From: Rhizobium sp. TH135
Lineage (GTDB): Bacteria; Pseudomonadota; Alphaproteobacteria; Rhizobiales; Rhizobiaceae
Direction of reading: 5' to 3'
DNA length: 64,000 nucleotides
NCBI RefSeq assembly: GCF_002855515.1
Contig: NZ_PKRP01000001.1
Location: 682,001-746,000, forward strand
Positions 7,614 through 14,812 of the stretch are shown one piece after another. Within the stretch, counting starts at the first letter, position 1. Every line of letters begins with the position of its first letter. The translations under genes were made by a program, and so were the position numbers. Under the pieces are notes generated by a model. The model saw only the letters and a list, made by a program, of their open reading frames with translations. It was not told the origin of the DNA and did not search any database.

Positions 7614-8666
7614 TCAGTCGAAGATCTCGAGCGGGAACCGAAGCATGTAGCGCACTTGCCCATTCTCGAGTTTGTGGGTGGCCTCGCCGTTGACCGAAGA
7701 GGGAACGACACGCTCAAGCACGGTGCTGCCGAAACGGGCCGCTTTCGTTTCCTCGCCAACCTGCGCAGTGAATGGCTCGTTCCAGCCAATCTCGACAACG
7801 GGACCATCCGGTGTATCGATCTTGCGGCATGAGACCTCGATCGGCAGACGCCGCTGCAAGAAATCGCCGTGGCTGACGGCATTCACGACCAGTTCGTGCA
7901 ATGCCAGGCCAATATGCAGCGAAGCGTTCGGTGTCAAAAGCACATCGTCGCCGGAGACGTGAACCAGATCGGCATTCTCCTGCACATAGCGATCGACCTG
8001 CTGTTTCAAGAGGTCGCGGAAATAAGCGCCGCGCCAGCTCGAGTCGGTGATCAGGTCTTGCGACTGCGACAGCGCATGAAGCCGGCCTCGGAATTTTCCG
8101 AGGAACATGTCCAGCGTGCCGGAGTAACGCGCAGTCTGGGAAGCAATGCTTTGGATGATCGCAAGCAGGTTCTTCGAGCGGTGGCTCACTTCGCGCAGCA
8201 GCGCCCTCAACAGACGCTCACGCCGGCGATCCTCGGTCCGGTCGATCACCACGGTGATCATGTGCAGATCATTATCTGCCATTTCCACCATGCGGCATCG
8301 GAATTCGAAGAAGGTATCGTCGCCCGCCTCGATCTCCAGCTCTACCCGATCACCGGCATCTACGAGACCCGACTTCAGCTCCGCCAGCTTCTGTCCGATC
8401 TCTGGCCCGAAAATCGTATCGTCGGACGGCTTGCTACCTGCCGGCAGACGCCACCGCGCCGGAAGCGAGGTGATGCAGACATAGGTACCATCCTTGTCCT
8501 GAAGAATCAGGCTGGCGCCCATGTCAATGAGCGCGGTTATGAAGAACTCCCGCAGCTGCTCATCGCCGCGCTGAGGTTCAAACCATGTCAACCGATGTAC
8601 CAATTGTCCTGCTCCGCCGTTGATCGGCACCCCGGACCGGCACTCGCGGCCGGCCCCATTTCTCAC
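7614..8666 (-). CDS. PAS-domain HWE-family histidine kinase, PhyR-partner candidate
   Basis: A roughly 350-residue soluble sensor kinase. A PAS-like domain covers about 40-155 (LILQDKDGTYVCI; VVIDRTEDRRRERLLRALL). The HWE/HisKA_2 phospho-acceptor is LREVSHRSKNLLAI with His at about 188, the N-box is ALHELVVNAVSHG, and the family's W-x-E is present as GWNEP. No membrane helix. It lies 26 bases downstream of phyR on the same strand; kinases of this family phosphorylate PhyR in other alphaproteobacteria. The start is uncertain: 8666 is a GTG, and a TTG near 8603 is an alternative that keeps the PAS domain. Confidence 0.88.
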   Translation of the reverse strand: MRNGAGRECRSGVPINGGAGQLVHRLTWFEPQRGDEQLREFFITALIDMGASLILQDKDGTYVCITSLPARWRLPAGSKPSDDTIFGPEIGQKLAELKSGLVDAGDRVELEIEAGDDTFFEFRCRMVEMADNDLHMITVVIDRTEDRRRERLLRALLREVSHRSKNLLAIIQSIASQTARYSGTLDMFLGKFRGRLHALSQSQDLITDSSWRGAYFRDLLKQQVDRYVQENADLVHVSGDDVLLTPNASLHIGLALHELVVNAVSHGDFLQRRLPIEVSCRKIDTPDGPVVEIGWNEPFTAQVGEETKAARFGSTVLERVVPSSVNGEATHKLENGQVRYMLRFPLEIFD

Positions 8667-8692
8667 TTTAACCTATGCCCATCTGAGCGGGA

Positions 8693-9487
8693 TTAGACTT
8701 GCTCTGCCACGCGCTCGTTGAAGAAGAGCGCCTGGCTGATCAGAGCCTTGACCATGTCGGGGTTGAACGGCTTGGTCACCAGGAAGGCCGGCTCCGGACG
8801 TTCGCCGGTCAGCAGACGTTCCGGGAAGGCAGTGATGAAGATAACCGGGATGGTATCCACCTTCAGAATGTCGTTCACCGCGTCGATGCCCGAGCTGCCA
8901 TCCGCAAGCTGGATGTCGGCCAGAACCATCTTCGGGCTCGTGCGCTTGTAGAGATCAACGGCTTCGGCATGCGTGCGCGCAATACCGGTAACGCGGTGCC
9001 CCAGATCTTCGACCATCTGTTCGATGTCGAGCGCGATCAGCGGCTCGTCCTCGATGATCATGATGTCCGTTGCCACCTGGCGGGAGATCTCCATCGAGGC
9101 TTCATTGAAGAGCGCGTTGAATTCTGCCTCGCTGACGCTGAGCACGTTGGCGGCCTCTGCCGTGGTGAAGCCTTCAACGGTGATCAGGAGGAAAGCATGG
9201 CGGGCGCGTGTCGGAACGGCTGCGAGATTGGCGGCAGCACGCTTTTCCCAGGCGAAGGGCGAGGTGATCTGCGGCAGCTCCACCTTGGTGGAATCATAAA
9301 TGACGACAAACAGCTTGTAGAGCGCGACGCGATCATCGCCGGTGGCCGGAAAAATCGAGATATCGGCGATCAGAGCCTCAAGGACCGCAGCGACATAGGC
9401 ATCTCCTGATGTCTGCGAACCAGTGACGGCGCGTGCATATCGCCTCAGATAAGGAAGATGGACGGCAACGCGGGCAGTAAGGGACAT
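8693..9487 (-). CDS. phyR: PhyR, anti-anti-sigma response regulator of the general stress response
   Basis: A 264-residue protein with the defining fusion: an N-terminal sigma-factor-like domain (residues 1-135; LPYLRRYARAVTGSQ, HAFLLITVEGFTTAEAANVL) and a C-terminal receiver (about 140-260; IMIIEDEPLIALDIEQMV, phospho-Asp in VLADIQLADGSSG, FITAF, VTKPF). When phosphorylated it binds NepR through the sigma-like domain and frees EcfG. ATG at 9485-9487 chosen because GGAGAA precedes it; the codon four positions upstream is less well placed. It has an exact GSR promoter and is divergent from a second nepR. Confidence 0.96.
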   Translation of the reverse strand: MSLTARVAVHLPYLRRYARAVTGSQTSGDAYVAAVLEALIADISIFPATGDDRVALYKLFVVIYDSTKVELPQITSPFAWEKRAAANLAAVPTRARHAFLLITVEGFTTAEAANVLSVSEAEFNALFNEASMEISRQVATDIMIIEDEPLIALDIEQMVEDLGHRVTGIARTHAEAVDLYKRTSPKMVLADIQLADGSSGIDAVNDILKVDTIPVIFITAFPERLLTGERPEPAFLVTKPFNPDMVKALISQALFFNERVAEQV

Positions 9488-9531
9488 GCAGTTCTCCAAT
9501 CAGTATGGAATTCGGTGCGGACTCGGCTGAG

Positions 9532-9556
9532 AACGCGGGGCTTACAAAAAAGTTCC
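9532..9556 (-). promoter_or_regulatory. EcfG-type promoter of phyR
   Basis: Minus strand GGAAC (9556-9552), 16 bases, CGTT (9535-9532), exact consensus, 44 bases from the phyR ATG. Its -35 lies in the left arm of the inverted repeat at 9545-9577. Confidence 0.87.
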
Positions 9557-9577
9557 ATCTCCCCAGGAACTTTTTTG
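9545..9577. repeat. 12-bp perfect inverted repeat holding two divergent -35 boxes
   Basis: Arms CAAAAAAGTTCC (9545-9556) and GGAACTTTTTTG (9566-9577) with a 9-base spacer. Each arm contains a GGAAC, one per strand, facing phyR and the second nepR. The hairpin with its T-run also resembles a terminator, but it sits in a promoter region between divergent genes. Confidence 0.8.
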
Positions 9578-9590
9578 CATCCGAAATCTT
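9566..9590 (+). promoter_or_regulatory. Possible EcfG-type promoter of the second nepR
   Basis: GGAAC (9566-9570), 16 bases, TCTT (9587-9590). The -35 is exact but the -10 matches the CGTT consensus at only two positions, so this is tentative. The nepR start is 49 bases downstream. Confidence 0.35.
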
Positions 9591-9639
9591 ATAGGAGTAA
9601 TTCTCATTTCGCCTAGGGAAACGATGGAACTGGAACAAA

Positions 9640-9831
9640 ATGGCTGAAGGCCCCGCGGACAAACCGGCTAAACCGAAAAAGCTCCCCGCAGCGCGACGCC
9701 AGAACGACAATGCGCTGATCGCCACCAAACTCCGTGGCTACTACGACAGCATTATCGAAGAAGGCACCCCTCCTCATTTTCTGGACCTCCTCGAGCGGCT
9801 GCAAGACGCAGAAACCAAAGCGAAGAAATAG
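9640..9831 (+). CDS. NepR-type anti-sigma factor (copy 2, divergent from phyR)
   Basis: A 63-residue NepR homologue: a Lys/Pro/Ala-rich N-terminus, then IATKLRGYYDSIIEEGTPPH and FLDLLERLQDAE, matching the two-helix NepR core. It differs from copy 1 (5257-5466) at most positions outside the core. Placed divergently to phyR, which is where nepR sits in most alphaproteobacteria, whereas ecfG here travels with copy 1. It could be a second EcfG antagonist with different PhyR affinity, or bind another sigma factor. The ATG at 9640 has GGAA 8 bases upstream. Confidence 0.88.
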   Translation: MAEGPADKPAKPKKLPAARRQNDNALIATKLRGYYDSIIEEGTPPHFLDLLERLQDAETKAKK

Positions 9832-9888
9832 GCGCGCTTTCGCTGAAGGCCAGAGCACGAGGCACTGGATTTCGACATTCGCGTGATA

Positions 9889-10338
9889 TCAATCGTCCCG
9901 TCCATCCCGCCCGACGCCCTGCATCTTCGCAACACCGAAGACGAGCGCGGCGATTGCGGCAGTGGCAAGCAAGGATCGCCCCTTCATCAGCGCGGGAACA
10001 CCGGCCAGCAATTGCAGGGTCATGGGATCCGGCAACTGCGACCTCGCCGCACGACGTCGTGCCTCCATGCGCCGCTCGGTCGCCTTGTTCATCGACTGGA
10101 CGACGAGAATGACGATGAGTCCGCAGAGGGCGGTGACGCCCGCGACGATGAGGGCGGCATAGATCGCGCCGAACTCGCTGGACAGATAGAAGCCCAATGC
10201 CAGAAGCAATGCCACATAGGCCGTAACCGCCAGAACACCGACAATCGCGCCCCCGATGAGGGAGCGCGTGATGCGAGTGGCGGTCGGCTGCACTCGACCG
10301 AAGGCGAGAATGCCAAGTTGTCTAAAGAGCGGCAGCAT
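9889..10338 (-). CDS. Membrane protein of the phage-holin-like (holin superfamily 6-like) type
   Basis: A 149-residue protein with two adjacent hydrophobic helices (about 28-55 and 62-86), a basic cytoplasmic stretch (ATERRMEARRRAARS) and a third hydrophobic segment near 125-140 (SLLATAAIAALVFGVAKM). It resembles proteins annotated as phage holin family that pair with DUF883 proteins in rhizobia; there are no phage genes nearby. The ATG at 10336-10338 follows the DUF883 stop by two bases; an in-frame TTG two codons upstream would overlap that stop. Cotranscribed with DUF883 from a GSR promoter. Confidence 0.7.
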   Translation of the reverse strand: MLPLFRQLGILAFGRVQPTATRITRSLIGGAIVGVLAVTAYVALLLALGFYLSSEFGAIYAALIVAGVTALCGLIVILVVQSMNKATERRMEARRRAARSQLPDPMTLQLLAGVPALMKGRSLLATAAIAALVFGVAKMQGVGRDGRDD

Positions 10339-10340
10339 GA

Positions 10341-10694
10341 TCAACGCCGCGTAAGCAGTGCGAGCACGTAACCGACGCCAGCTGCGATGGCGAGCGACTG
10401 GAACGGCCGCTGATGAACATAGGCCTCCAGCTCGTCTTCGACATTCGCAATGCTTTCACGCGCGCTGTCGACGTACTGTTGCGAAGTCTCGCCTGCTTGG
10501 CGGATCTTGCTACTGCCGAACGACGCAACCGTCTGCGTCAGTGCCGCGATATCCCTGCGAAGCGCTTCGAGATCGGCCTGCACGTCGCTTCCGGTGGCAC
10601 CACCGACAGAATCGGTCTTCGCCTCGATCCGGTCGGCAAGCTCGTTCGCCTTGTCCTCGATGTCATTCTTGGAGGCGCTCGGTACCTGGGCCAT
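10341..10694 (-). CDS. DUF883 (YqjD/ElaB-like) membrane-anchored protein
   Basis: A 117-residue protein with a long charged, helical N-terminal region (residues 10-90, KNDIEDKANELADRIEAK; heptad-like) and a C-terminal membrane anchor with the family ending RPFQSLAIAAGVGYVLALL followed by TRR. E. coli relatives YqjD and ElaB are stationary-phase inner-membrane proteins that bind ribosomes. ATG at 10692-10694 has AAGGAGAT five bases upstream; the 30 extra open codons upstream run over the promoter. First gene of a two-gene unit with an exact GSR promoter. Confidence 0.88.
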   Translation of the reverse strand: MAQVPSASKNDIEDKANELADRIEAKTDSVGGATGSDVQADLEALRRDIAALTQTVASFGSSKIRQAGETSQQYVDSARESIANVEDELEAYVHQRPFQSLAIAAGVGYVLALLTRR

Positions 10695-10737
10695 GGGGAT
10701 CTCCTTCACTCGTTCTTCGATTGCGTTTCGCCTAGAG

Positions 10738-10762
10738 AACGTCGGGCAAGACCGAGTGTTCC
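10738..10762 (-). promoter_or_regulatory. EcfG-type promoter of the DUF883/holin-like pair
   Basis: Minus strand GGAAC (10762-10758), 16 bases, CGTT (10741-10738), exact consensus, 43 bases from the ATG. Confidence 0.88.
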
Positions 10763-10833
10763 ACCGGTCCCGATATATTCTCAACCGCCGCCGCTACGGC
10801 CCTACCAGGCCATTGCCGTCAAACAACGAGGAC

Positions 10834-10858
10834 GGAACTTCTGCGACAAAACGGCGTT
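10834..10858 (+). promoter_or_regulatory. EcfG-type promoter of csbD
   Basis: GGAAC (10834-10838), 16 bases, CGTT (10855-10858), exact consensus, 53 bases before the csbD ATG. Divergent from the DUF883 promoter 71 bases away. Confidence 0.88.
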
Positions 10859-10911
10859 TTCGGATCCGAGGACACGGAGCCTCGACCAACACCAGACACG
10901 GGAGAACACCG

Positions 10912-11109
10912 ATGAATTGGAATCAGATCGAAGGCAACTGGGAACAGTTCAAGGGCAAGGCCCAGACCCAGTGGGGCAAGCTGACCGGTGACGATCTCGA
11001 CGTCATCGCCGGCAAGCGCAAGGAACTCTCCGGCAAGATCCAGGCAGCCTATGGCAAGACCCAGGAAGAAGCCGATCGCGAGATCGACGACTGGATGACC
11101 CGAGGCTAA
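10912..11109 (+). CDS. CsbD family stress protein
   Basis: A 65-residue hydrophilic protein that begins MNWNQIEGNWEQFKGKAQTQ, the typical CsbD-like opening, and keeps the GKLTGDDLDVIAGKRKEL core. CsbD proteins are abundant general-stress proteins of unknown mechanism, and in B. subtilis csbD belongs to the sigma-B regulon; here the gene has an exact EcfG promoter, the functional equivalent. A longer open frame from 10450 is an artefact across two promoters. An intrinsic terminator follows. Confidence 0.93.
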   Translation: MNWNQIEGNWEQFKGKAQTQWGKLTGDDLDVIAGKRKELSGKIQAAYGKTQEEADREIDDWMTRG

Positions 11110-11133
11110 GACCGTCAGGTCTAGAAGCTACCC

Positions 11134-11166
11134 AAACCCGGAAGCACCCGCTTCCGGGTTTTCTTT
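11134..11166. terminator. Bidirectional intrinsic terminator between csbD and the oxygenase gene
   Basis: AACCCGGAAGC (11135-11145) and GCTTCCGGGTT (11150-11160) with a 4-base loop, A-run before and TTTTC after. It ends csbD and probably the convergent oxygenase transcript. Confidence 0.88.
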
Positions 11167-11175
11167 TGCCTGAAG

Positions 11176-12033
11176 TCAGGCAGCCGTCGTCGTCGCGCCG
11201 TAGATCACGCCCTTTTCCTTGAGCCACCGACGATAAGCTATCGACGAGGCATCCGCCCGCGTCGGGACTTCCTTGCGGGGCTCAAGCGGCAGGAGCACTG
11301 GCCGCTGGTTTTCGAGGATGATCCGGTCCTGCAGGAAAATCATCTGCTGGAAATGAATGAGCTCCGTCGTCGTCGAGACATCGTCGATCAGATACATGAT
11401 CGGATGCGCCCGGCAGCGGCCCGGATCGAGCGGCTGGACGAAGAGGCCGATGACATCCCAGCGATTGGTGGCGTTGGGACATGTCTTATAGAGGATCGTC
11501 GTGAACGGCGTCATCACCCGGTACATGTATTGCGTGGTGATACCGTCAGACGCAGACAGAGCGGCCTGCGGCTGGAAGAATGTGCAGTTCGTCGCCCAGA
11601 CCTCGTCTTCCTCGCGCCTGATCTCGACATCGTAACTCTGCACTTCCGTATGCGGCTCGGCACCCAGAACATCGGTATGGACAAAGGGAAAATGTGCCAT
11701 GTCGAGGAAATTCTCGACGATGCGAAGCCCTGACGCCTTCACGGTGACGACACCGCAGGGCACATAGCGCCGGTCCCGCTCATCGGCTTCCGGCAGCGGA
11801 AAGATCTCGCGCTGGGGCTCACCCGGCGTCGCCCAAAGAAACCCGAAGCGATGGCGCAGCGGCAGCGGCTCGACGCGTCCTTCGGCAAAGACCTCGATCG
11901 CCCCATCCGTCTGCTTGACGACGGTGAGATCCGTCCCGAGCAGCCGGTTCTGCGATCTTCCGACGGGGATCACAGCCTCGGTATCGAGCACATACCACTG
12001 ATCAAGCGACGCCTTGTCGATACCGTTCTGCAT
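11176..12033 (-). CDS. Rieske-type oxygenase alpha subunit lacking the Rieske cluster loop
   Basis: A 285-residue protein with a complete ring-hydroxylating-oxygenase catalytic domain: ENFLDMAHFPFVH carries the N-x2-D-x2-H-x4-H mononuclear iron motif, and FLQDRIILENQRPV supplies the usual third ligand Asp. The N-terminal region keeps parts of a Rieske fold (WYVLDTEAVIPVG, LLGTDLTVVKQTDGAIEVF, RHRFGFLWATPGEP) but the segment that should bear C-x-H and C-x2-H is absent, so it cannot hold a [2Fe-2S] cluster. A separate Rieske protein is encoded divergently at 12428. The ATG at 12031-12033 is chosen from the alignment-like start and an AGAGGAAAG upstream; 42 more open codons lie upstream. Substrate unknown. 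Confidence 0.85.
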   Translation of the reverse strand: MQNGIDKASLDQWYVLDTEAVIPVGRSQNRLLGTDLTVVKQTDGAIEVFAEGRVEPLPLRHRFGFLWATPGEPQREIFPLPEADERDRRYVPCGVVTVKASGLRIVENFLDMAHFPFVHTDVLGAEPHTEVQSYDVEIRREEDEVWATNCTFFQPQAALSASDGITTQYMYRVMTPFTTILYKTCPNATNRWDVIGLFVQPLDPGRCRAHPIMYLIDDVSTTTELIHFQQMIFLQDRIILENQRPVLLPLEPRKEVPTRADASSIAYRRWLKEKGVIYGATTTAA

Positions 12034-12149
12034 AATCCGTCTTTCCTCTGGAGCACGGGAGAAACCACTTGAACCCCCATCTCGTCGCCCGCTAGATTGC
12101 CCAAAAATTAGAGCGCGCACAATTGCAAGGCAACACTGATCCCCATCCG

Positions 12150-12431
12150 ATGACGGCAAAGGCCGACCATAGGACCGTCGGCTTCACCTTTTCCGGAAGG
12201 CTGGAGCCGCAGGGCTTCATTGCGTTTGCCGAACATCGTGCAGCGCGCCTGTCGCTCGGCCTGAACATTGCTTCCTGTGACAGCGACCGCTGTCGCTTGA
12301 CGCTGTCGGGCCCGGAGGCCCTGATCGACGCCTTCGAGATGGCGGTCAGCCTCGGCCCCTATGACAGCATCGTGCTCGACGTGACGAGATTTCAAACCGA
12401 CGAAGACCTGCCCTTAAAGGCCGCATCATGA
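12150..12431 (+). CDS. Acylphosphatase-like fold protein, probably not catalytic
   Basis: A 93-residue protein resembling acylphosphatases in length and pattern: VGFTFSGRLEPQGFIAFAEH, ARLSLGLNIAS, then LTLSGPEALIDAFEMAV and GPYDSIVLDV. The arginine of the family's GxVQGVxFR loop and the following catalytic Asn are not present at the expected places, so hydrolase activity is doubtful. The stop overlaps the ATG of the Rieske gene by four bases, so it is translationally coupled to it. Role unknown; assignment is by pattern only. Confidence 0.6.
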   Translation: MTAKADHRTVGFTFSGRLEPQGFIAFAEHRAARLSLGLNIASCDSDRCRLTLSGPEALIDAFEMAVSLGPYDSIVLDVTRFQTDEDLPLKAAS

Positions 12432-13099
12432 CATCAGCCTCCCCCTGGATCCCCGTTGCCCTTTCCGCCGACATCGAAGCCGGCACCTCCGCCGGAACGC
12501 TCGTCAATGGCGAGGAGCGCGTCGTCTGGCGTGACGACAAGGGTGAAATCCATGTCTGGGAGGATCGCTGTCCGCATCGCGGCATGCGCATGAGCTTCGG
12601 CTTCGTGCGCGGCGACCACATCGCCTGCCTCTATCACGGCTGGCGCTACGACACCGGTGGCCAGTGTCGCTACATTCCGGCCCATCCGGATCTTGAGGTA
12701 CCCCAGACCATCAAGGTCCCGACCTTTGCCGCAACCGAACGCGCAGGCATCGTCTGGATGGCACCGGAAGGGGCGGATGCAGCGGACCTCTGGACACTTC
12801 CCGAGACGGCCGAACCTGTTCGCAGCCTGTTTCTCGACCTGTCGACGAATGCGGCTCTGCTGGCGGTGACGGCAGCTCCACCCGAGGGGTATCGTCCGGT
12901 CGAGAGTGAGACTGGCGTGGTTACCTTCCAAGGTAGCGACGTGGCCGTCCTGATCGCAGCCCAACCCCGCGAGGCCGGCCGGACGGCCTTGCACATCACG
13001 GTGACCGGAAACACCTACGCAGCCATCCGCCACAGCCTCGCGCTCTGGGCCACCGACCTCCGCAATCGCCTCGAAGTCCGCTCGATGGAGGCCGCGTGA
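12428..13099 (+). CDS. Rieske [2Fe-2S] domain protein
   Basis: A 223-residue protein. Residues 1-115 form a Rieske domain with both cluster motifs, CPHRG at about 41-44 and CLYHGW at about 62-66 (C-x-H-x17-C-x2-H), flanked by sequence typical of oxygenase Rieske domains (VWEDRCPHRGMRM, GIVWMAPEG). The remaining 100 residues contain no iron ligands of a catalytic domain and look like a separate beta-rich domain. Coupled by overlaps to the acylphosphatase-like gene before it and the GST after it. Together with the cluster-less oxygenase it probably makes a split Rieske oxygenase. Confidence 0.87.
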   Translation: MTSASPWIPVALSADIEAGTSAGTLVNGEERVVWRDDKGEIHVWEDRCPHRGMRMSFGFVRGDHIACLYHGWRYDTGGQCRYIPAHPDLEVPQTIKVPTFAATERAGIVWMAPEGADAADLWTLPETAEPVRSLFLDLSTNAALLAVTAAPPEGYRPVESETGVVTFQGSDVAVLIAAQPREAGRTALHITVTGNTYAAIRHSLALWATDLRNRLEVRSMEAA

Positions 13100-13725
13100 T
13101 GATCAGGCTTTACGACTACCACCTCGACGAAAACGGCTTTCGCGTTCGCCTTCTCCTCTCCATGCTTAGCATCTCCTTCGAGACCATCGCTATCGACAAG
13201 GCACCCGGTCGCGAGCAGGAAAAGCCGCATATGCTGGCGCTCAATCCGACCGGCACGCTGCCGATCCTTGAAGACGGCGACGTTAGGCTCTTCGGCACCG
13301 CTGCGATCCTCGCTTATCTGGTCCGCGCCTATGCGCCTGACAGTGCCTGGCTGCCTGCCGATGCCGCAGACTTCGGGCGGGTTGAGCAATGGCTGGGCTT
13401 CTCCACCCGCGAGCTGAAATCCGCCGTAGACGCCCGCGAGGCAGCACTCTTCACCTCCGAGGGCGCCAGCGACAGCGATCTGAAGGCCGCCCGCAAAGCC
13501 TTCCGCATCATGAACGACCATATGACGCTGAGGCAGATCGAAGGCTTGGAGTGGTTCGTCGGCGCCAACCCGACGCTGGCCGATCTGGCACTCCTGCCGA
13601 GCTTCGCCCTGTCACGCGATTGCGGCATCGATCATGACGAATACCCGGCCCTTCGCCGCTGGCTGCGCCGTTTCCGGGCGCTTCCGGGCTTCATCACCAT
13701 GCCCGGCGTACCGGATTACCACTGA
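13099..13725 (+). CDS. Glutathione S-transferase family protein
   Basis: A 208-residue GST: thioredoxin-like N-terminal domain (MIRLYDYHLDENGFRVRLLL; ALNPTGTLPILEDG with the cis-Pro; LFGTAAILAYL) and an all-helical C-terminal domain (90-200, ending in the WFVGANPTLADLALLP N-capping region). The ATG at 13099 overlaps the Rieske stop by one base (TGATG); a GTG one codon earlier is also possible. The coupling suggests it works on a product or substrate of the split oxygenase, which is inference. Confidence 0.88.
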   Translation: MIRLYDYHLDENGFRVRLLLSMLSISFETIAIDKAPGREQEKPHMLALNPTGTLPILEDGDVRLFGTAAILAYLVRAYAPDSAWLPADAADFGRVEQWLGFSTRELKSAVDAREAALFTSEGASDSDLKAARKAFRIMNDHMTLRQIEGLEWFVGANPTLADLALLPSFALSRDCGIDHDEYPALRRWLRRFRALPGFITMPGVPDYH

Positions 13726-13784
13726 CCTGCCTTGCTGGCCGAAAGCCGCTCGGCTAGGTCGGAGGACAAGCAGGGAGGTCCGCC

Positions 13785-14741
13785 ATGATCCGCATCGTCT
13801 TTCTCGACCGGGACACGCTGTCGCCGGAAACCGTGGTCCGCGCGCCCTCCGTGCCGCATGAGATGATGGTCCATGCCAGGTCCGCCCCGCATGAGGTCGC
13901 GGAGCGCATCCGCGACGCCGATGTGGTGATCACCAACAAGGCCCCTGTCCGCGCCGAGGCGCTCGCCGGCGCCACGAAGCTGAAGCTGATCGCCGTCTCT
14001 GCCACCGGCACCGATATCGTCGATCTCGCGGAAGCAAGGGCGCGCGGCATCGCCGTCTGCAATATCAGGAACTACGCCAAGCACACGGTGCCCGAACACA
14101 CCTTCGCGCTGATGCTGGCGCTGCGCCGCTCGATGCTGCCCTATCGCCAGTCGGTGATCGAAGGACGCTGGCAGCAGGCGGCGCAATTCTGCTATTTCGA
14201 TTATCCCATCGCCGATCTCGGCGGCTCGACGCTCGGCATCATCGGCCATGGCACGCTCGGCCAGTCCGTCGGGCGCATCGCCGAGGGCTTCGGCATGACG
14301 GTGCTCGCCGCCGGTCGTCGCGGCGCAACCGAGCTCAAGCCCGGCCAGACGGCCTTCAACGAGGTCCTCAAACGCTCTGACGTAATCACCCTGCACTGCC
14401 CGCTGACACCGGAAACGCGCGGCGTGATCGGCACCCGCGAATTCACTCTGATGGAACGCAAGCCCTTGCTCATCAACACCGGACGCGGCGGCCTCGTCGA
14501 TGAACTGGCGTTGGAAAAAGCCCTTGATGCAGGCCAGATTTCAGGCGCCGGCTTCGATGTCACCGATGGCGAACCGCCCGCCGCAGACAGCCTGATGATG
14601 CGGATCGCGTCACGCGAAAATGTCATCCTCACCCCGCATGTCGCCTGGGCAAGCCGCGAGGCAATCCAGGCGCTGGCCGACCAGCTGATCGAGAACATCG
14701 AGCTGTTTTTGGCGGGTAAGCCCCGCAATCTCGTGACCTGA
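13785..14741 (+). CDS. D-2-hydroxyacid dehydrogenase (NAD-dependent)
   Basis: A 318-residue member of the D-isomer-specific 2-hydroxyacid dehydrogenase family, reducing 2-keto acids or oxidising D-2-hydroxy acids. The Rossmann motif GGSTLGIIGHGTLGQSVGR is near residue 147, with the catalytic Arg in the INTGRGGLVDE region, Glu in DVTDGEPP, and His in LTPHVAW. Overall most like glycerate/hydroxypyruvate-type enzymes. The ATG at 13785 has AGGGAGG upstream. It lies 59 bases after the GST on the same strand and probably belongs to the same unit. Confidence 0.9.
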   Translation: MIRIVFLDRDTLSPETVVRAPSVPHEMMVHARSAPHEVAERIRDADVVITNKAPVRAEALAGATKLKLIAVSATGTDIVDLAEARARGIAVCNIRNYAKHTVPEHTFALMLALRRSMLPYRQSVIEGRWQQAAQFCYFDYPIADLGGSTLGIIGHGTLGQSVGRIAEGFGMTVLAAGRRGATELKPGQTAFNEVLKRSDVITLHCPLTPETRGVIGTREFTLMERKPLLINTGRGGLVDELALEKALDAGQISGAGFDVTDGEPPAADSLMMRIASRENVILTPHVAWASREAIQALADQLIENIELFLAGKPRNLVT

Positions 14742-14812
14742 TCCAACCATCGCAGCCCTTGCCCTTTAGCCGCGACGCATATCTAACTCTCTCAAAAGAC
14801 AGGGAGGACGGC

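Noticed and set aside
9616..9645. Earlier ATG at 9624 for the second nepR
   Set aside because: It is in a different frame and ends after a few codons; 9640 is the only start that yields the NepR core.
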